Origin: Owenia fusiformis
Lineage: Eukaryota; Annelida; Polychaeta; Sabellida; Oweniidae
Direction of reading: 5' to 3'
NCBI GenBank assembly: GCA_903813345.2
Contig: CAIIXF020000005.1
Coordinates: forward strand, 4,557,375-4,621,374
DNA: 64,000 bases
The translations under genes and the position numbers were made by a program. The notes under the pieces are model-generated. The model was not told the DNA's origin, ran no database searches, and saw only the letters and a list, made by a program, of their open reading frames with translations. Shown piece by piece: positions 1-11,406 of this stretch (position 1 is the stretch's first letter; each line of letters starts with the position of its first letter).

Positions 1-1065
1 AAATCAGCGAAAAATTATATCCATTTTTTATTTTCAGCCATTTTAGTTAACATTGATTTGTCTCGCGAAGTCCACTTTGGGACCATTTGCCTTAAAATCT
101 CTGTTGATAAGATTCCCGTTTTAAGTTATTTTGTTCAACATCAATACAGAAAACTCCCCTATGACTCCTGGCTCAAAAGCTCGCCTATTTTCAAAATGGC
201 CGCCATTTTTGTCTCGCAAAATTCACTTTTGACCTATTTCCTAGCTTTACAAATAATTTCAAGTGTCCTACATTGTAAAAATCCATGTCAATGTAAAGAG
301 TAGATGTATGAAATAATTTTGTTACGAAAAATCAGCAAAAAATTATATCCATTTTCTTATTTTCAGCCATTTTATACATTGATTTGTCCATCTGTCTCGC
401 AAAATTCACTTTTGGACCATTTGCCTTAAACCCTCTGTCGATAGGATTCCTGTTTTAAGTTAATTTTGTTCAACATCAATACAAAAAACTCTCCTATAAT
501 TCTTGGTTCAAAAGCTCGCCTATTTTCAAAATGGTCGCCATTCTTGTCCCGCGAAATTCACTTTTGGCCCATTTCCTAGCTTTACAAATAATTTCAGCTG
601 TCCTGCATTGTAAAAGGCCATGTCACTGTAAAGAGTAGTTGTATGAAATAATTTTGTTACAAAAAATCGGCAAAATATTATATCTGTTTTTTTATTTTCA
701 GCCATTTTAGTTAACATTGATTCGTCCATCTGTCTCTCAGTCAGTCCAAAATAGTGGCAAGTTTTAAACTTCTGTCAACACTTTTTAAATCCTCTGTAGA
801 TAGGATTCCTGATTTAAAATATTTTTGTTCAACATCAATAAAGAAAAAACTTGTGACTCCTGCTTCAAAATCACGCCTATTTTCAAAATGGCCACCATTT
901 TTGTCTCGGGAAATTCACTTTTGGCCCATTTCCTAGCTTTACAAATAAGTTCAGGTGTCCTGCATTGTAAAAAGCCATGTCTTTGTAAAGAGTAGTTGTA
1001 TGAAATATTTTTGTCACAAAAAATCTGCAAAAAATTATACCCGTCTTTTTTATTTTCACTTTTGA
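1..1065 (+). repeat. tandem ~330-355 bp repeat, three copies
   Basis: Three head-to-tail copies begin near 1, 329 and 663, with a fourth starting near 1019. Each opens with AATCAGCRAAAAATTATATC, passes through a CAGCCATTTTAGTTAACATTG segment, and ends in CCTAGCTTTACAAATAA and a TGCATTGTAAAA segment. Inverted copies lie at 4680-5540 and 7894-8085. No convincing protein is encoded; short open frames are interrupted and not conserved between copies. Probably transposon-derived. Family not recognised. Confidence 0.8.
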
Positions 1066-1074
1066 GCAACTAAA

Positions 1075-1335
1075 ATGTCATTAGACAGTGTGCCATGCTT
1101 ATAGTATTCACAAAACAAATATGAACAAAATCGCTCCACTACTTTTTGAGTTAAAGTAAAATATGTTAAAATGGCGACCATTTTTCAAAATGGCGGCAAA
1201 TTTTCAAAATGGCCTCCTCCTACCAAAAGTGACATTAGACAGTGAGCCATGCTTATAGTATTCACATACCAAATATGAACAAAATCGCTCCAATACTTCT
1301 TGAGTTACAGCAAAAATCGTAAAATAACGAGTAAA
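1075..1335 (+). repeat. 136-bp family repeat, two copies
   Basis: Two adjacent copies of the unit containing GTCATTAGACAGTG, TATTCACATACCAAATATGA and ACAAAATCGCTCCACTACTT, each followed by AAAATGGC/GCCATTTT inverted motifs. The same unit forms longer arrays at 5575-5955 and 6440-7545. Confidence 0.8.
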
Positions 1336-2060
1336 GGCCGCCATTTTTCAAGATGGCTGCCATGTGCTATTTTAATTTCTACATTTCTAGCTTTATCAAT
1401 GCCCTATATAATTTTTTTTTACATTTAAAACATAATGCTATCACAGTTTTACATATTGCACCTAAATTACTGTAAAATCGGCACTAAAATGGCCGCCATT
1501 TTTATATGAGCGGCCATTTTGAAAATCGGCTTTTTAGCAGAACTTCTGAGCCCCATAGGGTATATGTGTACAAAATATGAACAAAATCAGGCCAACGGTA
1601 TTTGAGTTATTGCCCGGACGGACAGACGGACGGACGGACGGACGGAGGCGTTCCCTATATCCCTCCGAACTTCGTTCGATGGGATAATAACGAGTAAAGG
1701 CCGCAATTTTTCAAGATGGCTGCCATGTGCTTCTTTAATATCTACATTTCTAGCTTTATTAATGTCCTATATAATTATTTTACATCTAAAACATATTGCT
1801 ATTACAGTTTTACATATTGCACCTAAATAACTGTGAATTCGGCACTAAAACGGCCGCCATTTTGAAATGATATGCCATTTTGAAAATCGGCTTTCGAGCA
1901 GAACTTCTACCCCCATAGGGTATATGTGTACAAAATATGAACAAAATCGGGCCAACGGTATTTTAATTATTGCCAGGACGGATGGATGGACGTACGTACG
2001 CACGGACGGACGGACGGAGGCGTTCCCTATATCCCTCCGAACTTTGTTCGATGGGATAAC
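1336..2060 (+). repeat. ~355-bp repeat, two copies, ending in CGTTCGATGGGATAA
   Basis: Two head-to-tail copies (about 1336-1689 and 1690-2060), with a third at 7546-7893. Each starts near AACGAGTAAAGGCC, contains a GGACGGACGGACGG microsatellite and ends in CCCTCCGAACTTCGTTCGAT followed by GGGATAA. The constant end and variable start suggest a dispersed non-autonomous element. No coding potential and no clear terminal inverted repeats. Confidence 0.75.
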
Positions 2061-3885
2061 AATACTAGAAGACCCTATCATATTTTGCCATGTACTGCAC
2101 CTATTCATTTGGCAATTCAGTTGTAAACTTGCTCTTGAAAAAATTAATTTTCCAGATTTGTTGAGTTTTCTTGCAGAAATCGCCTACTCCCCTCCATTCA
2201 TTTTGTTCGATCACTGGGCGTGGCTAAATATGAACAATTTTTTCAATGCCCTTAAAGCTTTAATTTATTTTGGGTTCTAAAAAAGATTTTAATCAAAGAA
2301 ATAAGAAAAAGGAGCTGGAAAAATTTTGAAAAGTCACAAATCTGCAAAACTTAATAGCCCCAAAATTTTGAAAAACTGATATAAGCAAAAATTATAAAAG
2401 CTGCAAAATTCCCAAATCGCTAGAACGTGAAATATAAAGGCATCATGTCGAATATTAGTGGCAGTTCAGTATCAGGAAACATATGATTTGAATTATTTAC
2501 CTCTTGGGTCGAGTAACAACATCTCGTGAATATTATAGTCTTTACTTGGCCTGTGACTAGTCCATCGCAAATTATTCACATCAGACTTGTACAATCTGGA
2601 GATTAATTAGGCTCATATTTCTTGAACATTCTTCCACCAGTCCTTACATGTATCATTGCACTCTTTAGAAGCCACCATCATACTTTCTACTCTGAACATC
2701 TGAAATGGAAATGATGGATTATTTTACTTGCTGAAGAATGCATACACCCAAGTTGATCACCTTATTTCAAAGACTCTTGCAAATAATATCTATCAAGGAA
2801 TCAGAAATTGAAATTAGCAGACTCGGCATAATCACAATTTATCAGATTTTGACAACATTCATCTTCTTGATTTTATTCCATATTAAACTTTATTTATCTT
2901 GAATCTTGATTACATAATGGGAAATTATCTCCAGAATAAATCTTGAAAATTTCAATAAAAGTGGTTGTTCCATTGCAAATATAGAGTAAAAACATGACTA
3001 CATAATTGAACCTGTCCAGGGTACTATTCGTTAAATTTTGGGCAAATATAGTTAGATTTTGTCAGCTGTACAACATGGAAAAAGAGGTTAAACGATTGGA
3101 GAACGAATACTGTGAGTTGTAGATTCAGTCTTACTCTCAGAATTAGACAACAATTTCCCATATAATGTACTCTCGGTAATTTTCGCGCTCTAATATATTT
3201 CGTTCTTTTCGAGAGATTCGGAAAATTCGCAAAATATAAAAGGCGTGAAATTCGAACAGTTTTGCTATATAATTAGAAATAGATGTGTCAAATATTAGTG
3301 GGAGTACAGTATTTTTGTGGCCCATCAATCATATTTAAGACTGCCCACTAACAGATTTAACCGATATGGATCATGTGATCAAATTTATGAATGAATTGTA
3401 GTAATTGATATAATTTTTCAACATATTTTTGAAAACCTTCGATTCGGATTGTCCAGCAGCAAAATAATAATCATTGTGGGTCTAATTGTCCATGTCCCTA
3501 GAATTGCAGTGATTCTCAAAAATAGTGCCCCTTAGTCATGTGTTATGACTTGTTCTCAGATGATGTTATATGCCCCAACTAATTAATAACTTTGTTAACC
3601 ACTACAGTGATTAATTTACAGGTCAAGAAAGTGTAAGTATATTGCTTTGGAATAAACCAAAGGATATGAGGTTAGACTCCCATTTCCCATAAACTTTTTC
3701 TAATTGTGGTTACAGTTATTAATTACGTAGCAATGTCTATAAGATAAATATTGTTAAAAGATGCAGTATACCATAGGTTTCCTGCCCAGAAAATCAATGA
3801 GTGACACAAGCGCCCACAATCTCAACCAAAGAAGAAACTGCGAAATTTGATAAGCTCAGGAAAGATTATGTTTAATTAACAGGGC
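2061..3885. other. gene-free interval
   Basis: AT-rich unique-looking sequence. I see no convincing exon, RNA gene or transposon end. Short open frames on both strands lack recognisable domains. Confidence 0.5.
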
Positions 3886-4475
3886 CCCGTTTTTGTACCG
3901 TTCGTAGTAACGGACATTCGTTACTCCATTGTTTAATTTGCAAATTTCGCAAAGTTGCATTTTCGTAAGATTCGTTACGAACAATTCGTAAATTTACGAA
4001 AATAGTGACGTCATGCCTGTTTTCGTTCGTAGATTTAATACCACCTCTGACCCTTTCGTAACTTTGCGAACGGCCTCTTATTTATTCATTTATATTGTGA
4101 TTTGTGATGTTTTGTCATTCTCAATCAGAGAACACAAAGGGCAACACGGTTATCAATGTATTATCAACTTATTTCTATATCTATTTTAGTACTTTTCATG
4201 GAATCTTTATTTTTATAAAGTTCTTATTGTATGACTTTGGTTTTATTATTTTGATCAACCCTGTTTGTTGTACTATCTGTCCTGACAACTGTGGAATATG
4301 ACGTCAACCAATTCGTAAATCTTACTCTACAACAATTGGAAAGTTATGAATGACTTACGAAAGCGTACAAAAATGATCCATTCGCAACTTTACGAATTCG
4401 TAACTCATTCGTAACTTTTTACGAATTTACGAATTGCGAACGTTCCGTTACTACGAACGGTACAAAAACGGACTC
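3886..4475. mobile_element. MITE-like element with ~30-bp terminal inverted repeats
   Basis: The left end carries CCGTTTTTGTACCGTTCGTA continuing to GTAACGG. The right end carries the reverse complement, CCGTTACTACGAACGG then TACAAAAACGG. The interior is rich in CGTAAATTTACGAA palindromes and encodes nothing recognisable. Outer flanks (CAGGGCC on the left, TCCAGG on the right) do not give a clear target-site duplication, so the exact termini and superfamily are uncertain. Confidence 0.75.
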
Positions 4476-4679
4476 CAGGATATCAGGCTGCGTTCTCAAT
4501 TTATTTTTTGTTCAAAAGTGGCGATTTTCGGTTCGAAAGAAATTTGCAAGTGAAATGTGAAGTGAGGTGATGCATTATTCTGTTCATAATAATAAGTAAA
4601 TTCTGTAAATAAATATAAAGTGAATAATAAATTAGTTAGTGGGTACTGGGCTCACATGGTGTTGCTCAAAAGTGAATAA

Positions 4680-5540
4680 TGGCTAAAATGACAGAAAATT
4701 TAAAAAAATGGATATAATTTTTTGCTGATTTGTTGTAACAAAATTATTTCAAAGAACTACTCTTTACAGTGACATGGCTTTTTACAATGCAGGACACCTG
4801 AAATTATATGTATAGCTAGGAAATGGTCCAAAATTGAATTTCGCGAGACAAAAATGGCAACCATTTTGAAAATAGGCAAGCTTTTGAACAGGAGTCATAC
4901 ACTCATAGGGGAGTTTTCTGTATTGATGTTGAACAGAAATAACTTATAACAGGAACCCTATCGACAGAGGTTTTAAAACATGCCACTATTGTTGATGGAA
5001 AAGTGGATTTCACCAGTCAGATGGACAAATCAATGTTAACTAAAATGGCTGAAAATAAAAAAATGGATATAATTTTTTGCTGATTTTTTGTAACAAAATT
5101 ATTTCATACAACTACTCTTTACATTGACATGGATTTTTACAAGACCAGAAGACGGGACACCTGAATTTACTTGTAAAGCTAGGAAATGGCTCAAAAGTGA
5201 ATTTCACGAGATATAAATGGCGGCCATTTTGAAAATAGGTGAGCTTTTGAACCAGGAGTCATAGGGAAGTTTTCGGTATTGATGTTGAACAAAAATAACT
5301 TAAAATAGGAATCCTATCAACAGAGGTTTTAAAACGTGCCACTATAGTTGATGGAAAAGTGGAATTCTCGAGTCAGATGGACAAATCAATGTTAACTAAA
5401 ATGGCTGAAAATAAAAAAAAAGGATATAAATTTTTTGCTGATTTTTTGTAACAAAATTATTTCATACAACTACTCTTTACACAGTTACATAGACATGGAT
5501 TTTTACAATGCAGGACACCTGAAACCAGAACAACGGCAAC
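4680..5540 (-). repeat. inverted copies of the ~340-bp repeat
   Basis: Two and a half copies of the 1-1065 repeat in reverse orientation, with units starting near 4690, 5045 and 5405. Together with 1-1065 they form a very large inverted repeat around the 3886-4475 element. Confidence 0.8.
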
Positions 5541-5574
5541 GCCAAAGCGTAGCGAATCCCATCGAACATTTTTC

Positions 5575-5955
5575 AAAAGGGGCACCTTCTACCAAAAGTG
5601 TCATTAGACAGTGTGCCATGCTTATAATATTCACATACCAAATATGAACAAAATCGCTCTACTACTTTTCGAGTTATAGTGAAATACGTTAAAATGGTGG
5701 CCATTTTGAAAAATGGCCGCCTTCTACCAAAAGTCTCATTAGACAGTGTGCCATTCTTATAGTATTCACATACCAAAAATGAACAAAATCGCTCCACTAC
5801 TTTTCGAGTTATAGTAAAATACGTTAAAATGGTGGCCATTTTCAAAAATGGCCGCCTTCTACCAAAAGTGTCATTAGACAGTGTGCCATGCTTATACGTA
5901 TTCATGTACCAAATATGAGCAAAATCGCTCCACTACTTTTAGAGTTATGGTATGA
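5575..5955 (+). repeat. 136-bp repeat array, three copies
   Basis: Three tandem units of the GTCATTAGACAGTGTGCCATG family with AAAATGGTGGCCATTTT-type palindromes between units. The interval 5956-6430 that follows holds no gene I can recognise. Confidence 0.8.
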
Positions 5956-6439
5956 GGTTCCATATCCATCCGCCAAAAGGTATGACCCCTATATAGTCCA
6001 TTTAAAAACTCGTGGTATTATTCTAAATAACGCCATAGTTGGCTTCTAGGGTACCTAGTATGCCACTATTTGGTATCAAAATAAAGAGGAGGAGTTCAAC
6101 TTTCATTTGAATTACGAAAATAGCGATGTAGGTCAAAAATAGTTCCGACGTGAGCATGCTTACTACGCGTTTGCCCATCATATCAGAATTGAGGAAGTGG
6201 TAGCAAACGCGAGTAACAATAAATGGACGCTGATATCTCAAAAAGTAACCTGACTCCCTATAATTTGATGTAGATCAATCGAACCCCTATATGAACAGGT
6301 ACATTTTGATATATAACACTATGGGGGGTAAGCGTTTTATAGTTGGTCACGAACGCCATATGTGCAAAGTATTGTTATGAATTTTCGAATTTGGTGTTGG
6401 ATTACGGTACTCATACCTTATAGTAAATAAGTTAAAATG

Positions 6440-7545
6440 GCAGCCTTTTTTCAAAATGTCCGCCATTTTTCAAAATGGCCACCTTCTACCAAAAGTGTCA
6501 TTGGACAGTGTGCCATGCTTACAGTATTCACATACCGAATATGAACAAAATCGCTCCACTACTTTTCTAGTTATAGTAAAATACGTTAAAATGGCGGCCA
6601 TTTTGAAAAATGACCACCCTCTGCCAAAAGTGTCATTAGACAGTCACTGTGCCATGCTTATTAGTATTCACATACCAAATATGAACAAAATCGCTCCACT
6701 ACTTTTCAAGTTTTAGTAAAATAAGTTAAAATGTCCGCCATTTTTCAAAATGGCCGCCTTCTACCAAAAGTGTCATTAGACAGTGTGCCATGCTTATAAG
6801 TATTCACATACCAAATATGAACAAAATCGCTCCACTACTTTTCAAGTTTTAGTAAAATAAGTTAAAATGTCCGCCATTTTTCAAAATGGCCGCCTTCTAC
6901 CAAAAGTGTCATTAGACAGTGTACCATGCTTATAAGTATTCACATACCAAATATGAACAAAATCGCTCCACTACTTTTCAAGTTTTAGTAAAATAGGTTA
7001 AAATGTCCGCCATTTTTCAAAATGGCCACCTTCTACCAAAAGTGTCATTAGACAGTGTGCCATGCTTATAGTATTCACGTACCAAATATGAACAAAATCG
7101 CTCCACTACTTTTCGAGTTATAGTAAAATACGTTAAAATGGCGGCCATTTTGAAAAATGACCGCCCTCTACCAAAAGTGTCATTAGACAGTGTGCCATGC
7201 TTATAAGTATTCACATACCAAATATGAACAAAATCGCTCTACTACTTTTCAAGTTTTAGTAAAATAAGTTAAAATGTCCGCGGCCATTTTGAAAAATGGC
7301 CGCCTTCTACCAAAAGTGTCATTAGACAGTGTACCATGCTTATAAGTATTCACATACCAAATATGAACAAAATCGCTCCACTACTTTTCAAGTTTTAGTA
7401 AAATAGGTTAAAATGTCCGCCATTTTTCAAAATGGCCACCTTCTACCAAAAGTGTCATTAGACAGTGTGCCATGCTTATAGTATTCACGTACCAAATATG
7501 AACAAAATCGCTCCACTACTTTTCGAGTTACAGCAAAAATCGTAA
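6440..7545 (+). repeat. 136-bp repeat array, eight copies
   Basis: Units begin CTACCAAAAGTGTCATTAGA near 6484, 6620, 6761, 6897, 7033, 7168, 7307 and 7443, a period of 135-139 bp. Variants at 6897-7090 recur at about 7307-7500, a 410-bp offset, so a three-unit block was duplicated. Each junction carries AAAATGG and CCATTTT in inverted arrangement. Confidence 0.85.
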
Positions 7546-8085
7546 AATAACGAGTAAAGGCCGCCATTTTTCAAGATGGCTGCCATGTGCTTTTTTAATA
7601 TCTACATTTCTAGCTTTATTAATGTCCTATATAATTTTTTTACATTTAAAACATATTGCTATTACAGTTTTACATATTGCACCTAAATTACTGTAAAATC
7701 GGCACTAAAATGGCCACCATCTTTAAATGAGCAGCCATTTTGAAAATCGGCTTTCGCTCAGAACTTCTACCCCCATAGGGTACATGTGTACAAAATATGA
7801 ATAAAAGCGGGCCAACGGTATTTGAGTTATTGCCCGGACGGACGGACGGATGGAGGCATTCCCTATATCCCTCCGAACTTTGTTCGATGGGATAATTATT
7901 TGTAAAGCTAGGAAATGGGTAAAAAGTGAATTTCGCGAGACAAAAATGTCGGCCATTTTGAAAATAGGTGAGCTTTTGAACCAGGAGTCATAGGCGAGTT
8001 TTCTGTATTGATGTTGAACAGAAATAACTTAAAACAGGAATCCGATCGACAGAGGTTTTAAAACATGCCACATTGGCCACATTGG
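7546..8085. repeat. third ~355-bp copy followed by an inverted ~340-bp fragment
   Basis: 7546-7893 repeats the element seen twice at 1336-2060, including the ACGGACGG tract and the GATGGGATAA end. 7894-8085 is a partial reverse-orientation copy of the 1-1065 repeat. This marks the right edge of the repeat-rich zone. Confidence 0.75.
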
Positions 8086-9702
8086 TAACAGGAAATAATC
8101 CTGAAGAAACATTCACCAAAGTGAATGTCATTCCAAAATTTTGCAAAATTACCGAAGTGAATGTCATTCCAACATTTTGAAGACTGGCTCAAAAAGCAAT
8201 TGTAAACATATTTCTGTAATTTGAGATTGTGGAAACTTTTGTGACAAGAGCGAGATAGCAGATGAACAATTATTAGAAATAAATAAATGCAGCAAGTGCC
8301 GAGAAATAATAGGCTTTTGAAAAAGTAAATACTGAATTCGACTCAGTTTAGTGTTGTCAGGAATAATCAATATATTGCATGTACATCACCAAAAGAGATT
8401 CTGGCAATCATTAATGCCTGAAACAATACATTTTTTTAAAAATAAATTAAATCTGCTAAAAAGAAATCCCTTTCTTTTTTCATGCAAATGTCTTAACTTT
8501 TCCCATTTCTTGGTTCATTTCCAATGTTCTCTGATATGCGTTCATTCAGAAAAGTTACACTGTTTAGGTTTTTTATCATAAACTTGTTTAAATTTTCTAA
8601 AAAAATCTGTGAACTTTTTCTCCGACTTTGTTTCCAGATGTATCGAATCATCAATATTTACTCCTGAAAGCTGATAATGCATCAATGTACGAATAAGGCA
8701 CACCGAGACAACAGTAGGTTTTAATACAACATAATGATTTGCAAGAATAAAAAAATAGTCGAGAAAGCAAGCCCAAATCATTAGTCATTATAATTATTGT
8801 ATAAGAGATAGAGCACTTTTAAAAATAATCTGCTATTTATTAGATGTCAGTAAAATGGTTACCTGGTAACATAAGATATCCAAGGAATAAACGTGAACAA
8901 CTGAATTTGGAAGTCCTAAGTAACTTACATTTTACACAGTTTACATGTACCTGTATGATGACATTAGTTGCTTGATTTAATGTCTGAGCGAATGACAGGA
9001 TATCGATCATTGTTTTCTATGATGACGATTTGTACGAGGTATGTGATGAAGCTTTGTATAATATATATTAAGGACACGTAAAGTGAACGATTCTTTGTCG
9101 TTAATTAGGGTATGATGTACAATACAACGTTAAAGTTGCTTGATTTATTGCCTCAGTGATTGACAGAATATCGATGTTTCTATATTTTGTTTCTTGGTTG
9201 TTTGCTTGGTACGTTGAGGTGGAGGTCAGTCAGTTTTGAGGCATAAAATGAAAGAATCAAATTCCTAACCATGTCTATACAATAGAGAATATAGGTATCC
9301 CTGGTAGGAACGTTAGGTACCCGGTCACCCGACTACCCGACTTTTTACATAAACCCACAAATTTCTGAACTAAATTGGAACAAACAATATTTACCGGTGA
9401 TATTTGACAGACCGGGGACTGTGAATCAGATTGATGTTTGCATGCATTCGAGATAATTGCTCGGGGAGTCGAATGAATTCGAATTTATAACCACGGGATA
9501 ACCGTACACGTCATATTTATATGAATTGTCAAAGGAAAAAATATTTATGAAAATCGTTCGGCATGACTTCGAAAAAATGACATTTCATTTGGAACATTCG
9601 ATTTCGCCTAAAACTACTTAATATCCAACCCTTAAATCTCTATATTATGACGACTGAGCTTACCTTTTAATAAATATACTAAATATATACTCACGCACCT
9701 CA
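8086..9702. other. gene-free interval
   Basis: No exon I can support. Two diverged copies of a segment (TTGCTTGATTTA...GACAG..ATATCGAT) lie near 8970 and 9131. A minus-strand open frame near 8542-8781 lacks any recognisable domain and is not called. Confidence 0.45.
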
Positions 9703-9800
9703 TACATCAACTGTAAATGGACTGCAAAGCGCTGCCGTCTCGTCACTTCAACCAACAATGTACCGCCATTTTGTTTTTCAAAATTTTAAGTGCGCATGCG
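9703..9800 (-). promoter_or_regulatory. candidate promoter and first exon with NRF-1-like site
   Basis: GTGCGCATGCGCAC near 9791 matches the palindromic NRF-1 consensus GCGCATGCGC. CCGCCATTTTG near 9762 resembles a YY1 site. On the minus strand a GTGAGTATAT donor follows at about 9702. Together they look like a TATA-less promoter and 5' untranslated exon of a leftward gene. No downstream exons were identified, so this is inference from motifs only. Confidence 0.3.
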
Positions 9801-10985
9801 CACGGTGGGAAGTTTGAAAAATAAGAAAACTGAAATTCTGGATGAGGATAATAATGCGTAATTCGCAGGGCGTTTACTTTTCATCAAATTCACTTCGATA
9901 GACGAAAATAAGTTGAAGAGAGAATTAAGACACGATCTAATGAGGTCAAATGTAGATAATAATGAACGAAATAGAAATGGGAGACGTTTTTCAATGTCGA
10001 CCTAAGGACTATTTTTATACTGTTTTTTTAAATCTCCGATAATAATGACTTCATTTTCAACTGCATCAATTTCGCAGATATATAAGTTTGGACTCGAAAA
10101 AAATGCTTTAATATAATCTTTAGGTGCCAAAGGATCAATGTAAGTCGATATAAGATACTTTCATGAGGTTTGCATATGCATTCCAGACCCCTAAACATTA
10201 GGTCGACACGAAAATGTCGACCTATTGCAAATGTCGACCAAAGGCCTATTTTTAGATAATGAAAAGTCGACCAAATGTAGAATTCATAATTATATTATTA
10301 AATGTTGCCATTTTAATCAATATCATTAATCAATAATGTAAAAGTATTACTCCTTTACACAGGAATTTCATTTGAGAATTAAAGATTTTAAAATCTACAT
10401 TACAGGTTTTGTTCATGTCTTTAATCATACTGCATGACACAAAAATTTTAGGCTTATCCTCTAATTTTGGAATAATTAACTTATGATATAACAATAAGAA
10501 TTCCACTTTTTCATTCATTGAACACTCTAGTCTACATGTAAAATCCATGTAGATTCCATCATAACTGAGAATGCATTTTAAAATTAGAGGGTATAACTTC
10601 TTGTGTCACCCTGTATAAAACTAGTGAAATAGCTAGAGTTCCTTTAATGATATTAAGTACTTAGTAACTTCAAAACATAATTTTGAGGTTAAGAATAATA
10701 TCAAAGAATCACAAGTAAATACACGTCATTCAAATTATAATGCAAGGCCTATTTTAAAGATTCAGAGTGATGGAAAGTTTATTTTGGCCATTTGAGTTTG
10801 AGAAGCGAAAAAAGCTAAGATCAAAAAGACATCCATTCTGATAGAAAAGTTGAAGAATTCTGCTGAATAATGAATCCCCTTTATTCCTATTTTATCTGAA
10901 TAACATTTTTCCATTAGAGATGTAGACCTTATTTCATAGGATTTTCATTTAGGTCTAATCAAAGAATCATAAAGTTTATCATTAA
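9801..10985. other. intergenic sequence and ELMO 3' flank
   Basis: Contains a cluster of GTCGACC motifs near 9995, 10202, 10219, 10235 and 10266, including two related segments ending in CTATTTTTA. No coding exon seen. Part of this may be ELMO 3' untranslated sequence. Confidence 0.4.
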
Positions 10986-10987
10986 AC

Positions 10988-10993
10988 TTTATT
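10988..10993 (-). terminator. candidate ELMO polyadenylation signal
   Basis: Minus-strand AATAAA about 260 bp past the ELMO stop codon. A second AATAAA lies at 10880-10885. Which one is used cannot be told from sequence. Confidence 0.4.
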
Positions 10994-11250
10994 CCTAATT
11001 AGGGGCTAACATCATAACCAATAGGCAATACATGTACATTCAACTTTAGAAGTCAAAACAAAGATTATTTTTTAGGGTACCTCAAAAAACTAGAGATGGT
11101 CTACTACTTCTGTATTTGTGTTTTATCAACATGATTAAGGGAACTACTTTCCAGCATAAATAGTCATTGCACAATTATTTCACTGTTCATAATCAAATGG
11201 AAAGTAGACAATGATATGCAAGAATTCACAATATTGCCATCAGAGAATCA

Positions 11251-11406
11251 TCAATCGTAATTATATGCAAAGTCATAGTTGGGTGGTGGCTCTGGAATTG
11301 GAGGTGGATTCTCAGGGATTTCAATCCCTTCAATGTCTAAAAGTCTGATTTTTATCTCCATGCTGAGTAATGTCTCCAGATCTTGACGGAATAATACACT
11401 GGTCAT
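11251..11406 (-). CDS. ELMO: ELMO coding exon 20 (DOCK-binding tail, stop)
   Basis: 156 nt. [20 protein letters not shown], then [12 protein letters not shown], then NYDFAYNYD and TGA. The PxxP run corresponds to the DOCK SH3 ligand and NYDF is the usual ELMO ending. The last nine codons are copied in the preceding intron at 11745-11771. Confidence 0.96.
   Translation of the reverse strand: MTSVLFRQDLETLLSMEIKIRLLDIEGIEIPENPPPIPEPPPNYDFAYNYD

Noticed and set aside
8542-8781. 79-codon minus-strand open frame
   Set aside because: No recognisable domain, no flanking exon logic and ordinary AT-rich composition.
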